DNA of 64,000 nucleotides from Neomegalonema sp. (GTDB taxonomy: Bacteria; Pseudomonadota; Alphaproteobacteria; Rhodobacterales; Rhodobacteraceae): assembly GCA_022760435.1 (NCBI GenBank), contig JALEFY010000001.1, positions 22,045 to 86,044 on the forward strand, given 5' to 3'. Both the position numbers and the translations under genes were made by a program. This document shows, piece by piece, positions 7,802 to 16,805 of the stretch (within the stretch, counting starts at the first letter, position 1; each line of letters opens with the position of its first letter). Below the pieces are notes generated by a model that saw nothing but the letters and a program-made list of their open reading frames with translations, ran no database searches and was not told the origin of the DNA.

Positions 7802-9220
7802 TTACTGGGTGAGGCGTAAGCGTTCGATATCCGTCGCGATGGTCTGGAAGATCGTCGAGAGCTCATCGCCTTCTGCTTCGAAATACTTGCTCGAGGTGCT
7901 GGCACAGTTTTTCAGGTCCGAGAGCATCCAGTTATCCGGAACTTCAAAGCCGACCGTGTAGACGGTAACCGCGTTCGTGTCCTTGGCCGCCTGACAGGCA
8001 TTGAGGAAGTTGGTGCGGGCCTGGTCCTGATCGTAGAGCATGGTCAGCTCATAGCTGGTGCTGGAGCTGCCTCCCTTACCTTTCCCCTTCTTGCCCTTGC
8101 CCTTGCCCTTGCCCTTGCCGCTACCGCTCGAGGTGACTTCCTCGGCGCGGTATTGGGGCATGATCGCACCATCCGTCATCACCACCATGACCTTGAGCAC
8201 GCCGGTCTCATCATAGTCGCGTGGAGAGGTCTTGTCGGAGTTCTTCATCTCCCCGCGCCAGTTCGGCGAGAGCGCTTTCAATCCGAACGCCGTGCCGACA
8301 TCGGTGCCGGTCCAGCCATTCGCGTCGAGATCAGCGATGTATTCAAGCAGCTTTGTCTTGTCACTTTCCAGCGGCAGCAAGGTCGGATTGTCGGTCGGAC
8401 AAATCACATCCTCGTAAGACCCCGACGGGAAATCGAGCGCCGGGTGATAGGTGTTTACCGCGAAAGCCTCGTCATTCATGATCTCGGAGCCGAAATCGAG
8501 GCATCCCTCCCAGCCGTTCGCGACGCCCGAAGAGTTCATGTATTTGGCAAAATAGGCCGGGAGCTTCACGGTGGTGCCATAGGGTACCACCGTAATCTTC
8601 ACCGAGTTGCCCTCATCGGCAGAGTTGCCGGTTCCGGTACTACCATCATCGGTCGCAGCCGCGGAGCTCATCAGGTTCTGCACGAACACCTTCGCCGCAT
8701 CGCGCAACTTGCCGATCTTGTTGTTGCGCCCCATCGATCCGGAGATATCGAGCACCAGCGCCACTTCGACATGTTTGAAGGCAATCTCCGCCTGTGCCTC
8801 GACGCTCAGATCGAACCCGTCCGGATCGAGCAGTTTGCCCGAGACCGGCTTGGCCCGACCGGAAACATCGACATGAACGATGCGTCGGTTCAACGAGTCA
8901 CTGAAATCGACGATGACATCGAGGTCGCTAAGGCGGTCCATCTTCTCGCCGAGATAGGCGCGGACCATCTCATCCCCGGTCGCCTGAGCATCGTCGAACT
9001 CGCTATGCCGGTTGGCCAGCGCCAGAGCGGTACTGTCCGCAGCCTGCTGCATGCTCACCCGCAGGCTCGAAGCATAGTTGAACTCGACCGCCAGGCCGCC
9101 GATGACTGCCATGGGGGCAAGGGTGAGAGCGAAGGTCAGCGCAAGGTTGCCGCGTGCATCGCTCAGAAATCGTTTCCAGTTTGTACGTCGCATCGTCAAT
9201 GTCCCGCGCTTTCGCTGCAT
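7802..9220 (-). CDS. TadG-like pilus assembly / vWA domain protein
   Basis: A 472-residue envelope protein. The N-terminus SDARGNLALTFALTLAPMAVIGGLAVEF is the TadE/TadG-type pseudopilin-like membrane segment, followed by the typical LRVSMQQAADSTALAL. A von Willebrand A domain follows with MIDAS residues DISGSMG (near residue 160) and later VMTDG. Between VMTDG and the last strands lies a low-complexity Lys-Gly-Ser insert. TadG proteins belong to tight-adherence (Flp) pilus clusters, but no other tad gene is nearby, so this may be a stand-alone paralogue. The start is uncertain: ATG at 9220 gives the longest frame, while the in-frame ATG at 9193 fits family N-termini; neither has a strong ribosome-binding site. 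Confidence 0.82.
   Translation of the reverse strand: MQRKRGTLTMRRTNWKRFLSDARGNLALTFALTLAPMAVIGGLAVEFNYASSLRVSMQQAADSTALALANRHSEFDDAQATGDEMVRAYLGEKMDRLSDLDVIVDFSDSLNRRIVHVDVSGRAKPVSGKLLDPDGFDLSVEAQAEIAFKHVEVALVLDISGSMGRNNKIGKLRDAAKVFVQNLMSSAAATDDGSTGTGNSADEGNSVKITVVPYGTTVKLPAYFAKYMNSSGVANGWEGCLDFGSEIMNDEAFAVNTYHPALDFPSGSYEDVICPTDNPTLLPLESDKTKLLEYIADLDANGWTGTDVGTAFGLKALSPNWRGEMKNSDKTSPRDYDETGVLKVMVVMTDGAIMPQYRAEEVTSSGSGKGKGKGKGKKGKGKGGSSSTSYELTMLYDQDQARTNFLNACQAAKDTNAVTVYTVGFEVPDNWMLSDLKNCASTSSKYFEAEGDELSTIFQTIATDIERLRLTQ
8075..8120 (-). repeat. Hexanucleotide-type repeat encoding (Gly-Lys)n in the vWA protein
   Basis: Tandem CTTGCC-type hexamers on the plus strand encode alternating Gly-Lys on the minus strand, about eight units with slight variation. 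The unit length keeps the reading frame, so copy-number change would lengthen or shorten a basic loop in the vWA domain without breaking the gene. Confidence 0.75.
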
Positions 9221-9289
9221 TTGCGACCATCATGCGGGACCAGGATTTGTGCAATTTTAAGAAAAATCCTTAACGGGAAAACTTTTCGA

Positions 9290-10498
9290 TTATTTTCCGA
9301 AACCGAACTGCATGATCTGCTTCTTGATCGGTGACGCGGCGCCGAGCGCTTGCAAACCTGCCGCCCGAAGCGTTCGGATCGGAGCGAGGGCACCGATCGA
9401 GGCGGTATTGAGCGCTGCCGTGGCCGCGATCCGGCCGATCGCATCGGGGCGGCGGGTGCGCGCATAGCTCTCGAGCACGGCTGCGCTGCCAATATCAGTG
9501 CCCGCCGCGCGCGCCTTGCTCGCCAGTTCGATCAGGCAGGCGGCATCGCGCAGCGACATGTTCAGCCCTTGTGCTCCGATCGGCGGGACCACATGCGCGG
9601 TCTCGGCGATCAGGGCGGTGCGGGTATGAGTATAGCGCTCGGCCAGCAGCGAGATCATCGGCCAACGCGCGATCCGCGACACGAGGGTGAGCGGGCCGAA
9701 CAGCCCGCCGGCGCGGGCATTCATCCGCTCGGTAAAGGCCGATGGTTCAAGCGCCATGAGCTGGGTGGCCTGAGCGTTCTCGACCATCCACACTACCGAT
9801 GAGCGGGGGCGGCCCGTCGCATCATCAGTGAACGGAACCAGCGTGAACGGGCCACCGCGCGCATGGATCTCGGCGGAGACATTGTTATGGGCGGTATCGT
9901 GGCTGACGACGAAGACCAGCGCTTGCTGGCCATAATCGATCCGCCTCGCCGCGATGCCGCAATGCTCGCGCACGAACGAGCTGCGTCCATCGGCGCCGAT
10001 CAGCAGTGCGGCCTTGATCTTCACCCCGGATTTCAGGCTCGCGCGCACATGGGCGCTCCGGGTGAGAAGGCTGACCAGCTCATCGGGAATGAACAGGCGC
10101 ACATTGGGCAGCGCCGCCAGCTTCTCGAGCAGCGCCTTGCGCACAGGGGCGTTGGGGAGATTGGCGCCGAAGCTTTCCGCACCGATCTCATGGGCGTGAA
10201 ACTCCGCCTGGGCCACCGTCTGACCCTGCTTGCCGCCGGTATCAATGATCCGCATGGTCTTGAGCGCGGTGGCTTGCGGGGCGATCAATTGCCAGACCCC
10301 GGCCCGCTCCAGTGCTTCGATCGAGGGCATAAGATAGGCGGTGGTGCGCAGATCGGCTGCCGGATCGCTGTCTTCGACCCGCGGCGCGGTCTTTTCGACC
10401 AGTGCGACCGAAAAGCCTTCAGCGGCGGCGATGGCTGCGGTCGCAAGGCCCGCGATGCCGCCGCCGATGATCAGAATGTCGAAATCCAGTGTGCTCAT
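9290..10498 (-). CDS. UbiH/UbiF/COQ6-family FAD-dependent hydroxylase
   Basis: A 402-residue flavoprotein monooxygenase of the ubiquinone-ring hydroxylase family. It shows the Rossmann dinucleotide motif IIGGGIAGLATA at residue 8, the second FAD motif LIGADGRSSFVRE (family GD/DG motif), and GAQGLNMSLRDAACL near residue 300, the standard C-terminal FAD-binding block. It probably hydroxylates a polyprenyl-benzoquinone precursor at the membrane. The ATG at 10496-10498 is chosen because it places the GxGxxG motif at the expected N-terminal position; an open extension upstream has no family character. It follows the HAD phosphatase gene by 41 bases on the same strand. Which ring position it modifies cannot be read from sequence. 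Confidence 0.9.
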   Translation of the reverse strand: MSTLDFDILIIGGGIAGLATAAIAAAEGFSVALVEKTAPRVEDSDPAADLRTTAYLMPSIEALERAGVWQLIAPQATALKTMRIIDTGGKQGQTVAQAEFHAHEIGAESFGANLPNAPVRKALLEKLAALPNVRLFIPDELVSLLTRSAHVRASLKSGVKIKAALLIGADGRSSFVREHCGIAARRIDYGQQALVFVVSHDTAHNNVSAEIHARGGPFTLVPFTDDATGRPRSSVVWMVENAQATQLMALEPSAFTERMNARAGGLFGPLTLVSRIARWPMISLLAERYTHTRTALIAETAHVVPPIGAQGLNMSLRDAACLIELASKARAAGTDIGSAAVLESYARTRRPDAIGRIAATAALNTASIGALAPIRTLRAAGLQALGAASPIKKQIMQFGFGK

Positions 10499-10539
10499 GC
10501 TCTCGGTTATAGATCGCTGGCCGGGCGGCGCCAGTTGCC

Positions 10540-11202
10540 TCAGGTCAAACGGGTCAGAAATTCCGCCAGATCGTCTGCGACATGATGGACGTAGGGCTCG
10601 TGCGCCCCCTCGCTTGCCTTCTCGCAATCGGTCCGGACCCAGACACAGCGCATCCCCAGCGCATGCGGCACCGCCAGATTGCGGGCCGTGTCCTCGAACA
10701 TCGCCGCTGTCTGAGGGGAAATCGCGGCAGTGGTCATCACCCTGTCATAGGCGGCACGTTGGGGTTTGGGGGTGAAGCCGCTATCCTCGATCCCGAAGAT
10801 CTGCTCGAACTGATCGGCGATGCCGAGCTGGGCTGCGACGCGCTCGCCATGCGCACGCGAGCCATTGGTGTAGACGATCTTGCGCCCCGGCAGCGCTGCG
10901 ATCGCTGCGCGCAGGCCCGGATTGGCGGGCACATGCGACAGATCAATGTCGTGGACATGATCGAGATACTCCTCTGGCGCCATGGCGTGCTCGGCCATCA
11001 GCCCGGCGAGGGTGGTGCCATGCTCATGCCAATAGGTGCGCCGCAGCGTGTCGGCCGCTGTGTTATCCAGGCCGAGCCGCTCCCTGATGAAGCCATTGAT
11101 GCGCTTGTCGATCTGATCGAACAGACGGCAATCGGGGTGATAGAGGGTGTTATCGAGATCGAAGATCCATTCGCGCACATGGGCCAGATCGTCTTTGGGC
11201 AT
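10540..11202 (-). CDS. HAD-family hydrolase, pyrimidine 5'-nucleotidase type
   Basis: A 220-residue HAD phosphatase. Motif I is FDLDNTLYHP (nucleophile Asp and general acid Asp), motif II is VYTNGS, motif III is the Lys of FTPKP and motif IV is MFEDTARNL. The FDLDNTLYP start and the TPKP segment are typical of the pyrimidine 5'-nucleotidase (SDT1/Phm8-like) subgroup common in Alphaproteobacteria. The start ATG at 11200-11202 is preceded by GAAAGGTT; the frame is open further upstream but the added residues have no family match. It sits directly upstream of the UbiH-family gene and probably shares its transcript. The substrate, UMP/CMP or another small phosphate ester, is an inference. Confidence 0.9.
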   Translation of the reverse strand: MPKDDLAHVREWIFDLDNTLYHPDCRLFDQIDKRINGFIRERLGLDNTAADTLRRTYWHEHGTTLAGLMAEHAMAPEEYLDHVHDIDLSHVPANPGLRAAIAALPGRKIVYTNGSRAHGERVAAQLGIADQFEQIFGIEDSGFTPKPQRAAYDRVMTTAAISPQTAAMFEDTARNLAVPHALGMRCVWVRTDCEKASEGAHEPYVHHVADDLAEFLTRLT

Positions 11203-11287
11203 CGCACTGAACCTTTCTGCGTGATCTGTCTGCTCCGCTCCCCCTCGCTCGGCGCTTTTCCCCGAGTTTGTCGCGCAAGGCGGGCGC

Positions 11288-12352
11288 TCAGTCGGCGCCT
11301 GGGGCATCCATCCGCCGTGCGCTGACCTTTCGCCAAGGGTGGCGCTTTTCTGAGCCGAAACTGCGGCGGATGCGATCTTGCAGGTCGAGCGCGCTCAGGA
11401 TGGTGCCGGCACCGCGCCGGGCAAAGGGCGAGAAGGCGAGCAGATCGCCGCCCGCAATCGGCGAGAACGGATAGCGGCGCAATGTAGCGTAGAGCTCGAC
11501 CCGCACGCAAGGCTCACTGATCGGGCTGCGCCCATGCGCGCCATGAGTGTCGGCAACCACGAGCGTATTGGCCTTAACCGTCATCTTCTGCGGCTCGGGC
11601 AAGCCCATCGCTTCCAGATCCGCGGCGGTGACCCGAAGCGAGCCGCGGCGATGCATCCGGTCGGGATGCTCAAGAATGAGCTCGGTCTGCTCTTGCTCCC
11701 AGGCGCAGCGGGCCGGGCTCATGCGGTGCGAGCCGGGCACATAGGCGAAAGGACCGTCGGCCTCCTCCACATCATGCAGGAACAACCAGGCCTTGGCGGT
11801 GGCAAAGAACGTATCGAAATGAAGATCGGTCTGGGGATCGGTCTCGCCGATCGCGTTGCGCGCCTCCTCGGCGATGATGGCCTGCACATAGCAAAGCGGC
11901 TGCGCGTCATGGCTGGCGACATAGCGCAACAGATTTTGCAGCCGCGCATCCTGCATCGCCGCAACCGAATGCGGTCGCTGGCCCCGATCAGCCGGATCCA
12001 GAGTAACCCGGCGGGTGACGGCCGGGCCCTGGCGCATCTCGCGGATATCGGTTTGCAGGCCAAGCGCTTCCTCGCGCACCCGCTCGAACTGAGCCGGGGC
12101 CAGGAAGTCTTCCTTCACGATATAGCCGTTACGGGCGAAGAAGGACCGGTCATCGGCCTCGAGCATATCCTTCATCGCGGCCCGGCGCCGATCCGCCATA
12201 CGCTCGGCCAGGAGCGCGCGCTGGACATGCAGGCCATAGCCATCGCGCTCATAGCCGGGTTCCGTGAGCCAGGGATTGCGCTCGAAGCTCTTTGAGCCAG
12301 CAATCAATCTGGCGGCGCCGATTGGCCAGTCATACCAGGCATGGTCCGCCAT
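11288..12352 (-). CDS. Phytanoyl-CoA dioxygenase (PhyH)-like Fe(II)/2-oxoglutarate oxygenase
   Basis: A 354-residue protein with a double-stranded beta-helix oxygenase core. The metal triad is readable as His-x-Asp in LHFDTFFATAKAWLF (about residue 180) and a later His in ADTHGAHGRSP, with an Arg in PCVRVELYATLR that would bind 2-oxoglutarate. YVPGSHRMS is the usual PhyH motif between them. An N-terminal extension of about 70 residues before the FFARNGYIVKEDFL entry is not recognised. The ATG at 12350-12352 has GGAGGG upstream. The substrate is unknown; relatives hydroxylate acyl-CoAs, amino acids or secondary metabolites. It is flanked by moaA and the HAD gene on the same strand but not tightly coupled to them. 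Confidence 0.82.
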   Translation of the reverse strand: MADHAWYDWPIGAARLIAGSKSFERNPWLTEPGYERDGYGLHVQRALLAERMADRRRAAMKDMLEADDRSFFARNGYIVKEDFLAPAQFERVREEALGLQTDIREMRQGPAVTRRVTLDPADRGQRPHSVAAMQDARLQNLLRYVASHDAQPLCYVQAIIAEEARNAIGETDPQTDLHFDTFFATAKAWLFLHDVEEADGPFAYVPGSHRMSPARCAWEQEQTELILEHPDRMHRRGSLRVTAADLEAMGLPEPQKMTVKANTLVVADTHGAHGRSPISEPCVRVELYATLRRYPFSPIAGGDLLAFSPFARRGAGTILSALDLQDRIRRSFGSEKRHPWRKVSARRMDAPGAD

Positions 12353-12397
12353 CTGTCCCTCCACATTGACGTGTCGGAACCCGCTTATAACCGCAGA

Positions 12398-13501
12398 TCA
12401 GCCGCCGGTCACGTTCATATGGCGCGGCATCTGACCATCGACGCGCTGGCGCGAGTAGTCGAAGTCATGCCCCTTGGGCTTTCGGGCAATCGCGCGGCGG
12501 ATCGCGTCGTGCAGCTCGGCATCATCAGGGCTGGCCCGCAGTACCTTGCGCAGATCGGCATCGTCGTCCTGGCCAAGGCACATGAAGAGCTGCCCGGTGC
12601 AGGTGACGCGGACCCGGTTGCAGCTCTCGCAGAAATTATGGCTGAGCGGGGTGATGAAGCCGATCTTCGCCCCCGTCTCCTCGCACCGCGTGTAGCGGGC
12701 CGGGCCGCCGGTCGAATAGGCACTATCGCTCAGCGTCCAGCGCTCGGCGAGTTGGCGCCGCACGTCTTCGAGCGAGAGATACTGATCGAGCCGCATCGGA
12801 TCGCCCGAGACGGCGCCATCCTCGCTGCTGATGCTCATGTCGCCCATCGGCATCACTTCGATGAACACCAGATCAATGCCCCGCGCCCCGCACCACTCGA
12901 CCATGGCGTGGAACTCGTCGTCATTCTGGCCCTTGAGCGCCACGCAGTTGAGCTTGACCGCCATCCCGGCTTCCTGCGCGGCGTCGATGCCATCGAGCAC
13001 CTGCGCCAGGCGGCCCCAACGCGTGATGCGGGCGAACTTCGCCTCGTCGAGCGTGTCGAGCGAGACATTGACCCGCTTCACCCCGATCTGCGCCAGATCC
13101 TGCGCAAAGCGGCGCAGTTGCGAGCCATTGGTGGTCAGGGTGAGCTCGCGCAGAGCCCCCGATTGCAGATGCCGCCCCATGCGCTCGAAGAACCACATGA
13201 TGTTGCGCCGAACCAGCGGCTCGCCGCCGGTGATGCGCAGCTTGCGCACGCCCAGATCGACAAAGCTCGTGCACAGCCGGTCGAGCTCTTCAAGGGTAAG
13301 CAGCTCCTGTTTGGGCAGGAACTGCATCTGTTCGGACATGCAATAGACGCAGCGAAAATCACACCGATCCGTCACCGATACCCGCAGATAGTCGATGCGC
13401 CGGGCGAAAGGGTCGATCAGCGGAGGCAGATCGGCGGGATTGTCGGCAGTCAGATCGGTCATTGCGCGCTCGGAGCTATAGAAGAAGACTTTGCTGCCCA
13501 T
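12398..13501 (-). CDS. moaA: GTP 3',8-cyclase MoaA
   Basis: A 367-residue radical SAM enzyme for the first step of molybdenum cofactor synthesis, turning GTP into 3',8-cyclo-7,8-dihydro-GTP. The N-terminal SAM cluster is CDFRCVYC, followed by [12 protein letters not shown]. The second C-terminal cluster is [18 protein letters not shown], and the protein ends in the functional Gly-Gly tail. Length is slightly above the usual 330-340 residues because of an N-terminal extension; the in-frame ATG at 13460-13462 (MTDLTADN) is an equally plausible start, and neither has a clear ribosome-binding site. No other moa/mog/moe gene is in the window. Confidence 0.95.
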   Translation of the reverse strand: MGSKVFFYSSERAMTDLTADNPADLPPLIDPFARRIDYLRVSVTDRCDFRCVYCMSEQMQFLPKQELLTLEELDRLCTSFVDLGVRKLRITGGEPLVRRNIMWFFERMGRHLQSGALRELTLTTNGSQLRRFAQDLAQIGVKRVNVSLDTLDEAKFARITRWGRLAQVLDGIDAAQEAGMAVKLNCVALKGQNDDEFHAMVEWCGARGIDLVFIEVMPMGDMSISSEDGAVSGDPMRLDQYLSLEDVRRQLAERWTLSDSAYSTGGPARYTRCEETGAKIGFITPLSHNFCESCNRVRVTCTGQLFMCLGQDDDADLRKVLRASPDDAELHDAIRRAIARKPKGHDFDYSRQRVDGQMPRHMNVTGG

Positions 13502-13635
13502 TTAGGGACGCCGCACCCCATTGCGCAATCCATCCTTTGTCCCTGTCGCAGCATTTGACAGCGGGCTGGTAGCACCCTCTACTGCGCCCCCGAATGGGTC
13601 GCCGCCAGATTTGATGGTTCAGGAGAGATGCCTTG

Positions 13636-14253
13636 ATGAAAGTGTATTCGCGGAACATGTCGCCTTTCGGGCGCCGGGTGATGATCTGGCTCAACCTGCA
13701 AGGTCACGCATTCGAGCAAGTTCCGCTACAAACAACCGGCCCGGATTTTGAGAAGCTCAAGCAGATCAACCCGCAGGGCCGCGTGCCGGTGCTTGTGCTC
13801 GATGATGGCAGCCAATTGGTCGAGAGTGCGGCGATCTGCGATTATCTCGAAACGCTCGCGGATCCGGCGAAGAAACTGATCCCGACCGATCCGGCGGCGC
13901 GTCTGGAAGCGATGAGGGTGATCGGTTGCGCGACGCTGCTGATGGAAAAGAGCGTCGCCTATATCTATGAGAGCAGTCGGCGCCCGGAGGAGTTTCGCTG
14001 GCCCGACTGGGCCGCGCGTCTCGATGGTCAGGTCAAAGGCGGGATCGCGGAACTCGAAGCCCTTGCCCCGGATGCAGGGTTTTTGGGCGGGGATGTGCCA
14101 AATGGGGCCGATGTGCAGTGCATTTGCGCGGTCGATTTCTTGCAGACGACCTATCCGCAAGCGCTTGAGGGGGCGGCGACAAAGCTGATGGCGCTCTCGG
14201 CTCGGGCCAACGCGATTGACGTCATCGAAAAGACCCACCCCAAACACACGTAA
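13636..14253 (+). CDS. Glutathione S-transferase family protein
   Basis: A 205-residue GST-fold protein. The N-terminal thioredoxin domain starts MKVYSRNMSPFGRRVMIWL, has the cis-Pro segment GRVPVLVLDDG and the GSH-contacting VESAAICDYLE; a helical C-terminal domain follows. The ATG at 13636 is preferred over the adjoining TTG because AGGAGAG (13621-13627) is then nine bases away. Ten bases separate it from the downstream acyl-CoA synthetase gene, suggesting a shared transcript and perhaps a role in handling reactive acyl or aromatic intermediates, which is inference only. The C-terminal domain (ICAVDFLQTTY) is somewhat divergent. Confidence 0.85.
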   Translation: MKVYSRNMSPFGRRVMIWLNLQGHAFEQVPLQTTGPDFEKLKQINPQGRVPVLVLDDGSQLVESAAICDYLETLADPAKKLIPTDPAARLEAMRVIGCATLLMEKSVAYIYESSRRPEEFRWPDWAARLDGQVKGGIAELEALAPDAGFLGGDVPNGADVQCICAVDFLQTTYPQALEGAATKLMALSARANAIDVIEKTHPKHT

Positions 14254-14262
14254 GGCGCGCGC

Positions 14263-15876
14263 ATGATCGGTCCGTTTCAAGGCTCTTACGAAGAAGCCTA
14301 TGCCCGTTTCCAATGGCCCGCACCGGCGAGGTTGAACCTTGCCGATGCGCTGTGCGGGGAATGGGCGGCGCGCGAGCCCGAGCGGATCGCGCTGCATTGC
14401 CTGGGCGGGGATGGGCTGGTCGAGGACTGGAGCTACAGCCGGCTCGATCGCCGGGCGGCGCAGCTTGCCAACACGCTCATCGCCCATGGTCTCAAACGCG
14501 AAGACCGCTGCGCGATCCTGCTGCCGCAATGCGCGGAGGCGGTGATCGCGCATCTGGCGCTCTACAAAATGGCGGCGATTGCCCTGCCGCTCTTCACGCT
14601 GTTTGGCGAGGACGCGCTGCGCTATCGGCTGGAGAACTCCGGCGCGCGCATGGCAATCACCGATGCGGCCAATCTGCCGAAGCTCCTGGCGATCCGCGAT
14701 CAGCTCCCGGATCTGGAGCGGGTCTACTGCATCGACGGTGATGAGATCGGCGTGACCGCCTTTCATGCCAGCCTCGACCGGGCCAGCGATCAGTTCGAGG
14801 TTGTGGCGACGACGCCCGATGATCCGGCCTTCATCTGCTACACCTCCGGCACCACCGGCCCGGCCAAGGGCGCGCTGCATGGGCACAAGGTGCTCATGGG
14901 CCATATGCCCGGGGTGCAGATGTGGCTCGAAGGCATTCCGCGCCGGGGCGATGTCACCTGGACCCCGGCGGACTGGGCCTGGATGGGTGGGCTGTGCAAC
15001 GTGCTGATGCCGAGCATGGCGACCGGGATTCCGGTCGTTGCGCATCGGATGGGCAAGTTCGACCCCGACCACGCCTACTGGATCTGGCAGCGCTTCAACG
15101 TCACTGTCGGCTTCATCCCGCCGACGGCTCTCAAGATCATGCGCTCGGCCAAGGCGCCCGCGCCCGGCAGCCTGTCGCTACGCGCCATCGGTTGCGGCGG
15201 CGAGGCGCTGGGGCCCAAATTGCTCGAATGGGGGCGCGAGACGCTGGGCCTGACGATCAACGAATTCTACGGCCAGACCGAATGCAATCTGGTGACCGCA
15301 AACAATCAGGCGATGATGCCGGTCAAGCCCGGCTCGATGGGCCGCGCCACGCCCGGCCATCGCCTCGCGGTGCTCGATAGCGAGGGTCAGATCCTTCCGG
15401 CGGGGACCGCGGGCGAGATTGCCGTGGCCAGGGGCCCGGCCTCCATGTTCCTTGGCTATTGGCAGCGCCCGGATGCGACGGCGGCCAAGTTCTCCGGCGA
15501 GTGGATGCGCACCGGGGATGAGGGCATGATCGATGAGGAAGGCTATGTCTTCTTCTCCGCCCGCGCCGATGACGTGATTACCTCGGCGGGCTATCGCATC
15601 GGACCGTCGGAGGTCGAAGACTGCCTGACCGCGCATCCTTCCGTGCTGATGGCCGGTGTCGTCGGCGTCCCCGATGATCTGCGCGGCGAGGCGGTGAAGG
15701 CTTTCGTCGTCCTGGCGCCGGGCGCCGAAGGCTCCGAAGCGCTTGTCGAGGCCCTCCAGGCGCATGTGAAGGCGCGGCTGAGCTCGCATTCCTACCCGCG
15801 GCAGGTCGAGTTCGTGCGCTCGCTGCCCCTGACCGCCACCGGCAAGATCATGCGGCGAGAGCTGCGCGACGCATGA
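14263..15876 (+). CDS. AMP-dependent acyl-CoA synthetase/ligase
   Basis: A 537-residue ANL-superfamily adenylating enzyme that joins a carboxylic acid to CoA through an acyl-AMP. The phosphate-binding loop is CYTSGTTGPAKGALHGH (about residue 195), the adenine motif is EFYGQTECNLV (about 335), the hinge region is WMRTGDEGMIDEEGY (about 415) and the C-terminal catalytic lysine is in LTATGKIMRRELR. The pattern resembles medium-chain/benzoate-type acyl-CoA synthetases (ACSM-like) rather than AcsA; the substrate is undetermined. The ATG at 14263 lies ten bases after the GST stop, with AAGG upstream. The two genes probably form an operon. Confidence 0.9.
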   Translation: MIGPFQGSYEEAYARFQWPAPARLNLADALCGEWAAREPERIALHCLGGDGLVEDWSYSRLDRRAAQLANTLIAHGLKREDRCAILLPQCAEAVIAHLALYKMAAIALPLFTLFGEDALRYRLENSGARMAITDAANLPKLLAIRDQLPDLERVYCIDGDEIGVTAFHASLDRASDQFEVVATTPDDPAFICYTSGTTGPAKGALHGHKVLMGHMPGVQMWLEGIPRRGDVTWTPADWAWMGGLCNVLMPSMATGIPVVAHRMGKFDPDHAYWIWQRFNVTVGFIPPTALKIMRSAKAPAPGSLSLRAIGCGGEALGPKLLEWGRETLGLTINEFYGQTECNLVTANNQAMMPVKPGSMGRATPGHRLAVLDSEGQILPAGTAGEIAVARGPASMFLGYWQRPDATAAKFSGEWMRTGDEGMIDEEGYVFFSARADDVITSAGYRIGPSEVEDCLTAHPSVLMAGVVGVPDDLRGEAVKAFVVLAPGAEGSEALVEALQAHVKARLSSHSYPRQVEFVRSLPLTATGKIMRRELRDA

Positions 15877-15968
15877 TCCATCACGCTTGGTGATGCAAAA
15901 GCGCCCGATGATGAATTGGACACTGCGTGCGCATTCTGCCTAGCTCCTTGAAAAAAGGAGCTTGAAAC

Positions 15969-16652
15969 TTGGCAACTTCGCAACGCTTTGAACTGGTCGT
16001 GGCCAGCAAAACCTATTCGAGTTGGTCGCTGCGCGGCTTTCTGCTGCTCGATGCTTTTGGCATTCCCTTTGACGAGACCTGCCTCGACATGGGCACCCCG
16101 GGCTTCGGTGCCGCTCTGGCGGAGCGCGTGCCTGCGCGCACGGTGCCGGTGCTGATCGATCGCGCGAGCGATCCGGCGGCGGTCCTCTGGGACAGTCTGG
16201 CGATGGCCGAGCATCTGGCGGAGCAGCTCCCCTCGGCGGGGCATTGGCCGCAAGAGCCGCAGGCGCGGGCCTGGGCGCGCTCGCTGGCGGCAGAGATGCA
16301 TTCAAGCTATGGCGCCCTGCGCAAGGCGATGCCGATGGCCCTGCATCATCGGTTTGAGCCGCGCGAGATCGCAGCCGATGTGCAAGGCGATATTGACCGG
16401 ATCACCAGCCTGTGGGCGATGACCCAGACGCGCTTTGGCGGCAACGGGCCTTTCCTGTTCGGAGAGCAGTTCACCGCAGCCGACGCCTTTTTCGCGCCTG
16501 TGGTGAGTCGTTTCGAGACCTATAGCGTGCCGCTCTCTGAGTCGGCCCTTCGCTATTGCAAGGCCGTGTTGCAGCATTTGTCTGTACAAAAATGGCGCGA
16601 AGCCGGGCGTTTAGACAACAATCTGGAAAAGAAATACGGGTTTTCCGTCTAA
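15969..16652 (+). CDS. Glutathione S-transferase family protein with TTG start
   Basis: A 227-residue GST-fold protein. The N-terminus FELVVASKTYSSWSLRGFLLLDAFGIPFDE has the SSWSLR signature of a proteobacterial GST subgroup, followed by the cis-Pro stretch ARTVPVLID and VLWDSLAMAEHLAE, where Asp-Ser replaces the usual Glu-Ser pair. The C-terminal helical domain contains FGEQFTAADAFFAPVVSRF. The TTG at 15969 is the likely start because AAAGGAG (15954-15960) lies eight bases before it and no ATG occurs until far inside the thioredoxin fold. It is separated by about 90 bases from the acyl-CoA synthetase. Its substrate is unknown. Confidence 0.86.
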   Translation: MATSQRFELVVASKTYSSWSLRGFLLLDAFGIPFDETCLDMGTPGFGAALAERVPARTVPVLIDRASDPAAVLWDSLAMAEHLAEQLPSAGHWPQEPQARAWARSLAAEMHSSYGALRKAMPMALHHRFEPREIAADVQGDIDRITSLWAMTQTRFGGNGPFLFGEQFTAADAFFAPVVSRFETYSVPLSESALRYCKAVLQHLSVQKWREAGRLDNNLEKKYGFSV

Positions 16653-16757
16653 AAGCGCCTCAAAGCGGCGTGTTTCGAGGGATTTGCAATGAATTTTTCA
16701 CAAACTGAGTCTAACTAGTTGCGCAGTGCGTAGTGTTTATGAGTAGCGTGTGTATAG

Positions 16758-16783
16758 GAGCGCCTCCGAAAATGGGGGCGCTC
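16758..16783. terminator. Stem-loop between convergent genes
   Basis: GAGCGCCTCC (16758-16767) pairs with GGGGGCGCTC (16774-16783), ten pairs including one G-U, around a GAAAAT loop. It lies between the convergent GST and dehydrogenase genes and could act for both strands, but no good U-tract follows on either side. Confidence 0.5.
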
Positions 16784-16805
16784 TCGCGTTTCAGGGGAGT
16801 GCGGT

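Noticed and set aside
9257..9273. TTAA pair upstream of the TadG-like gene as a CtrA box
   Set aside because: The spacing is nine bases instead of seven; only half-sites match.
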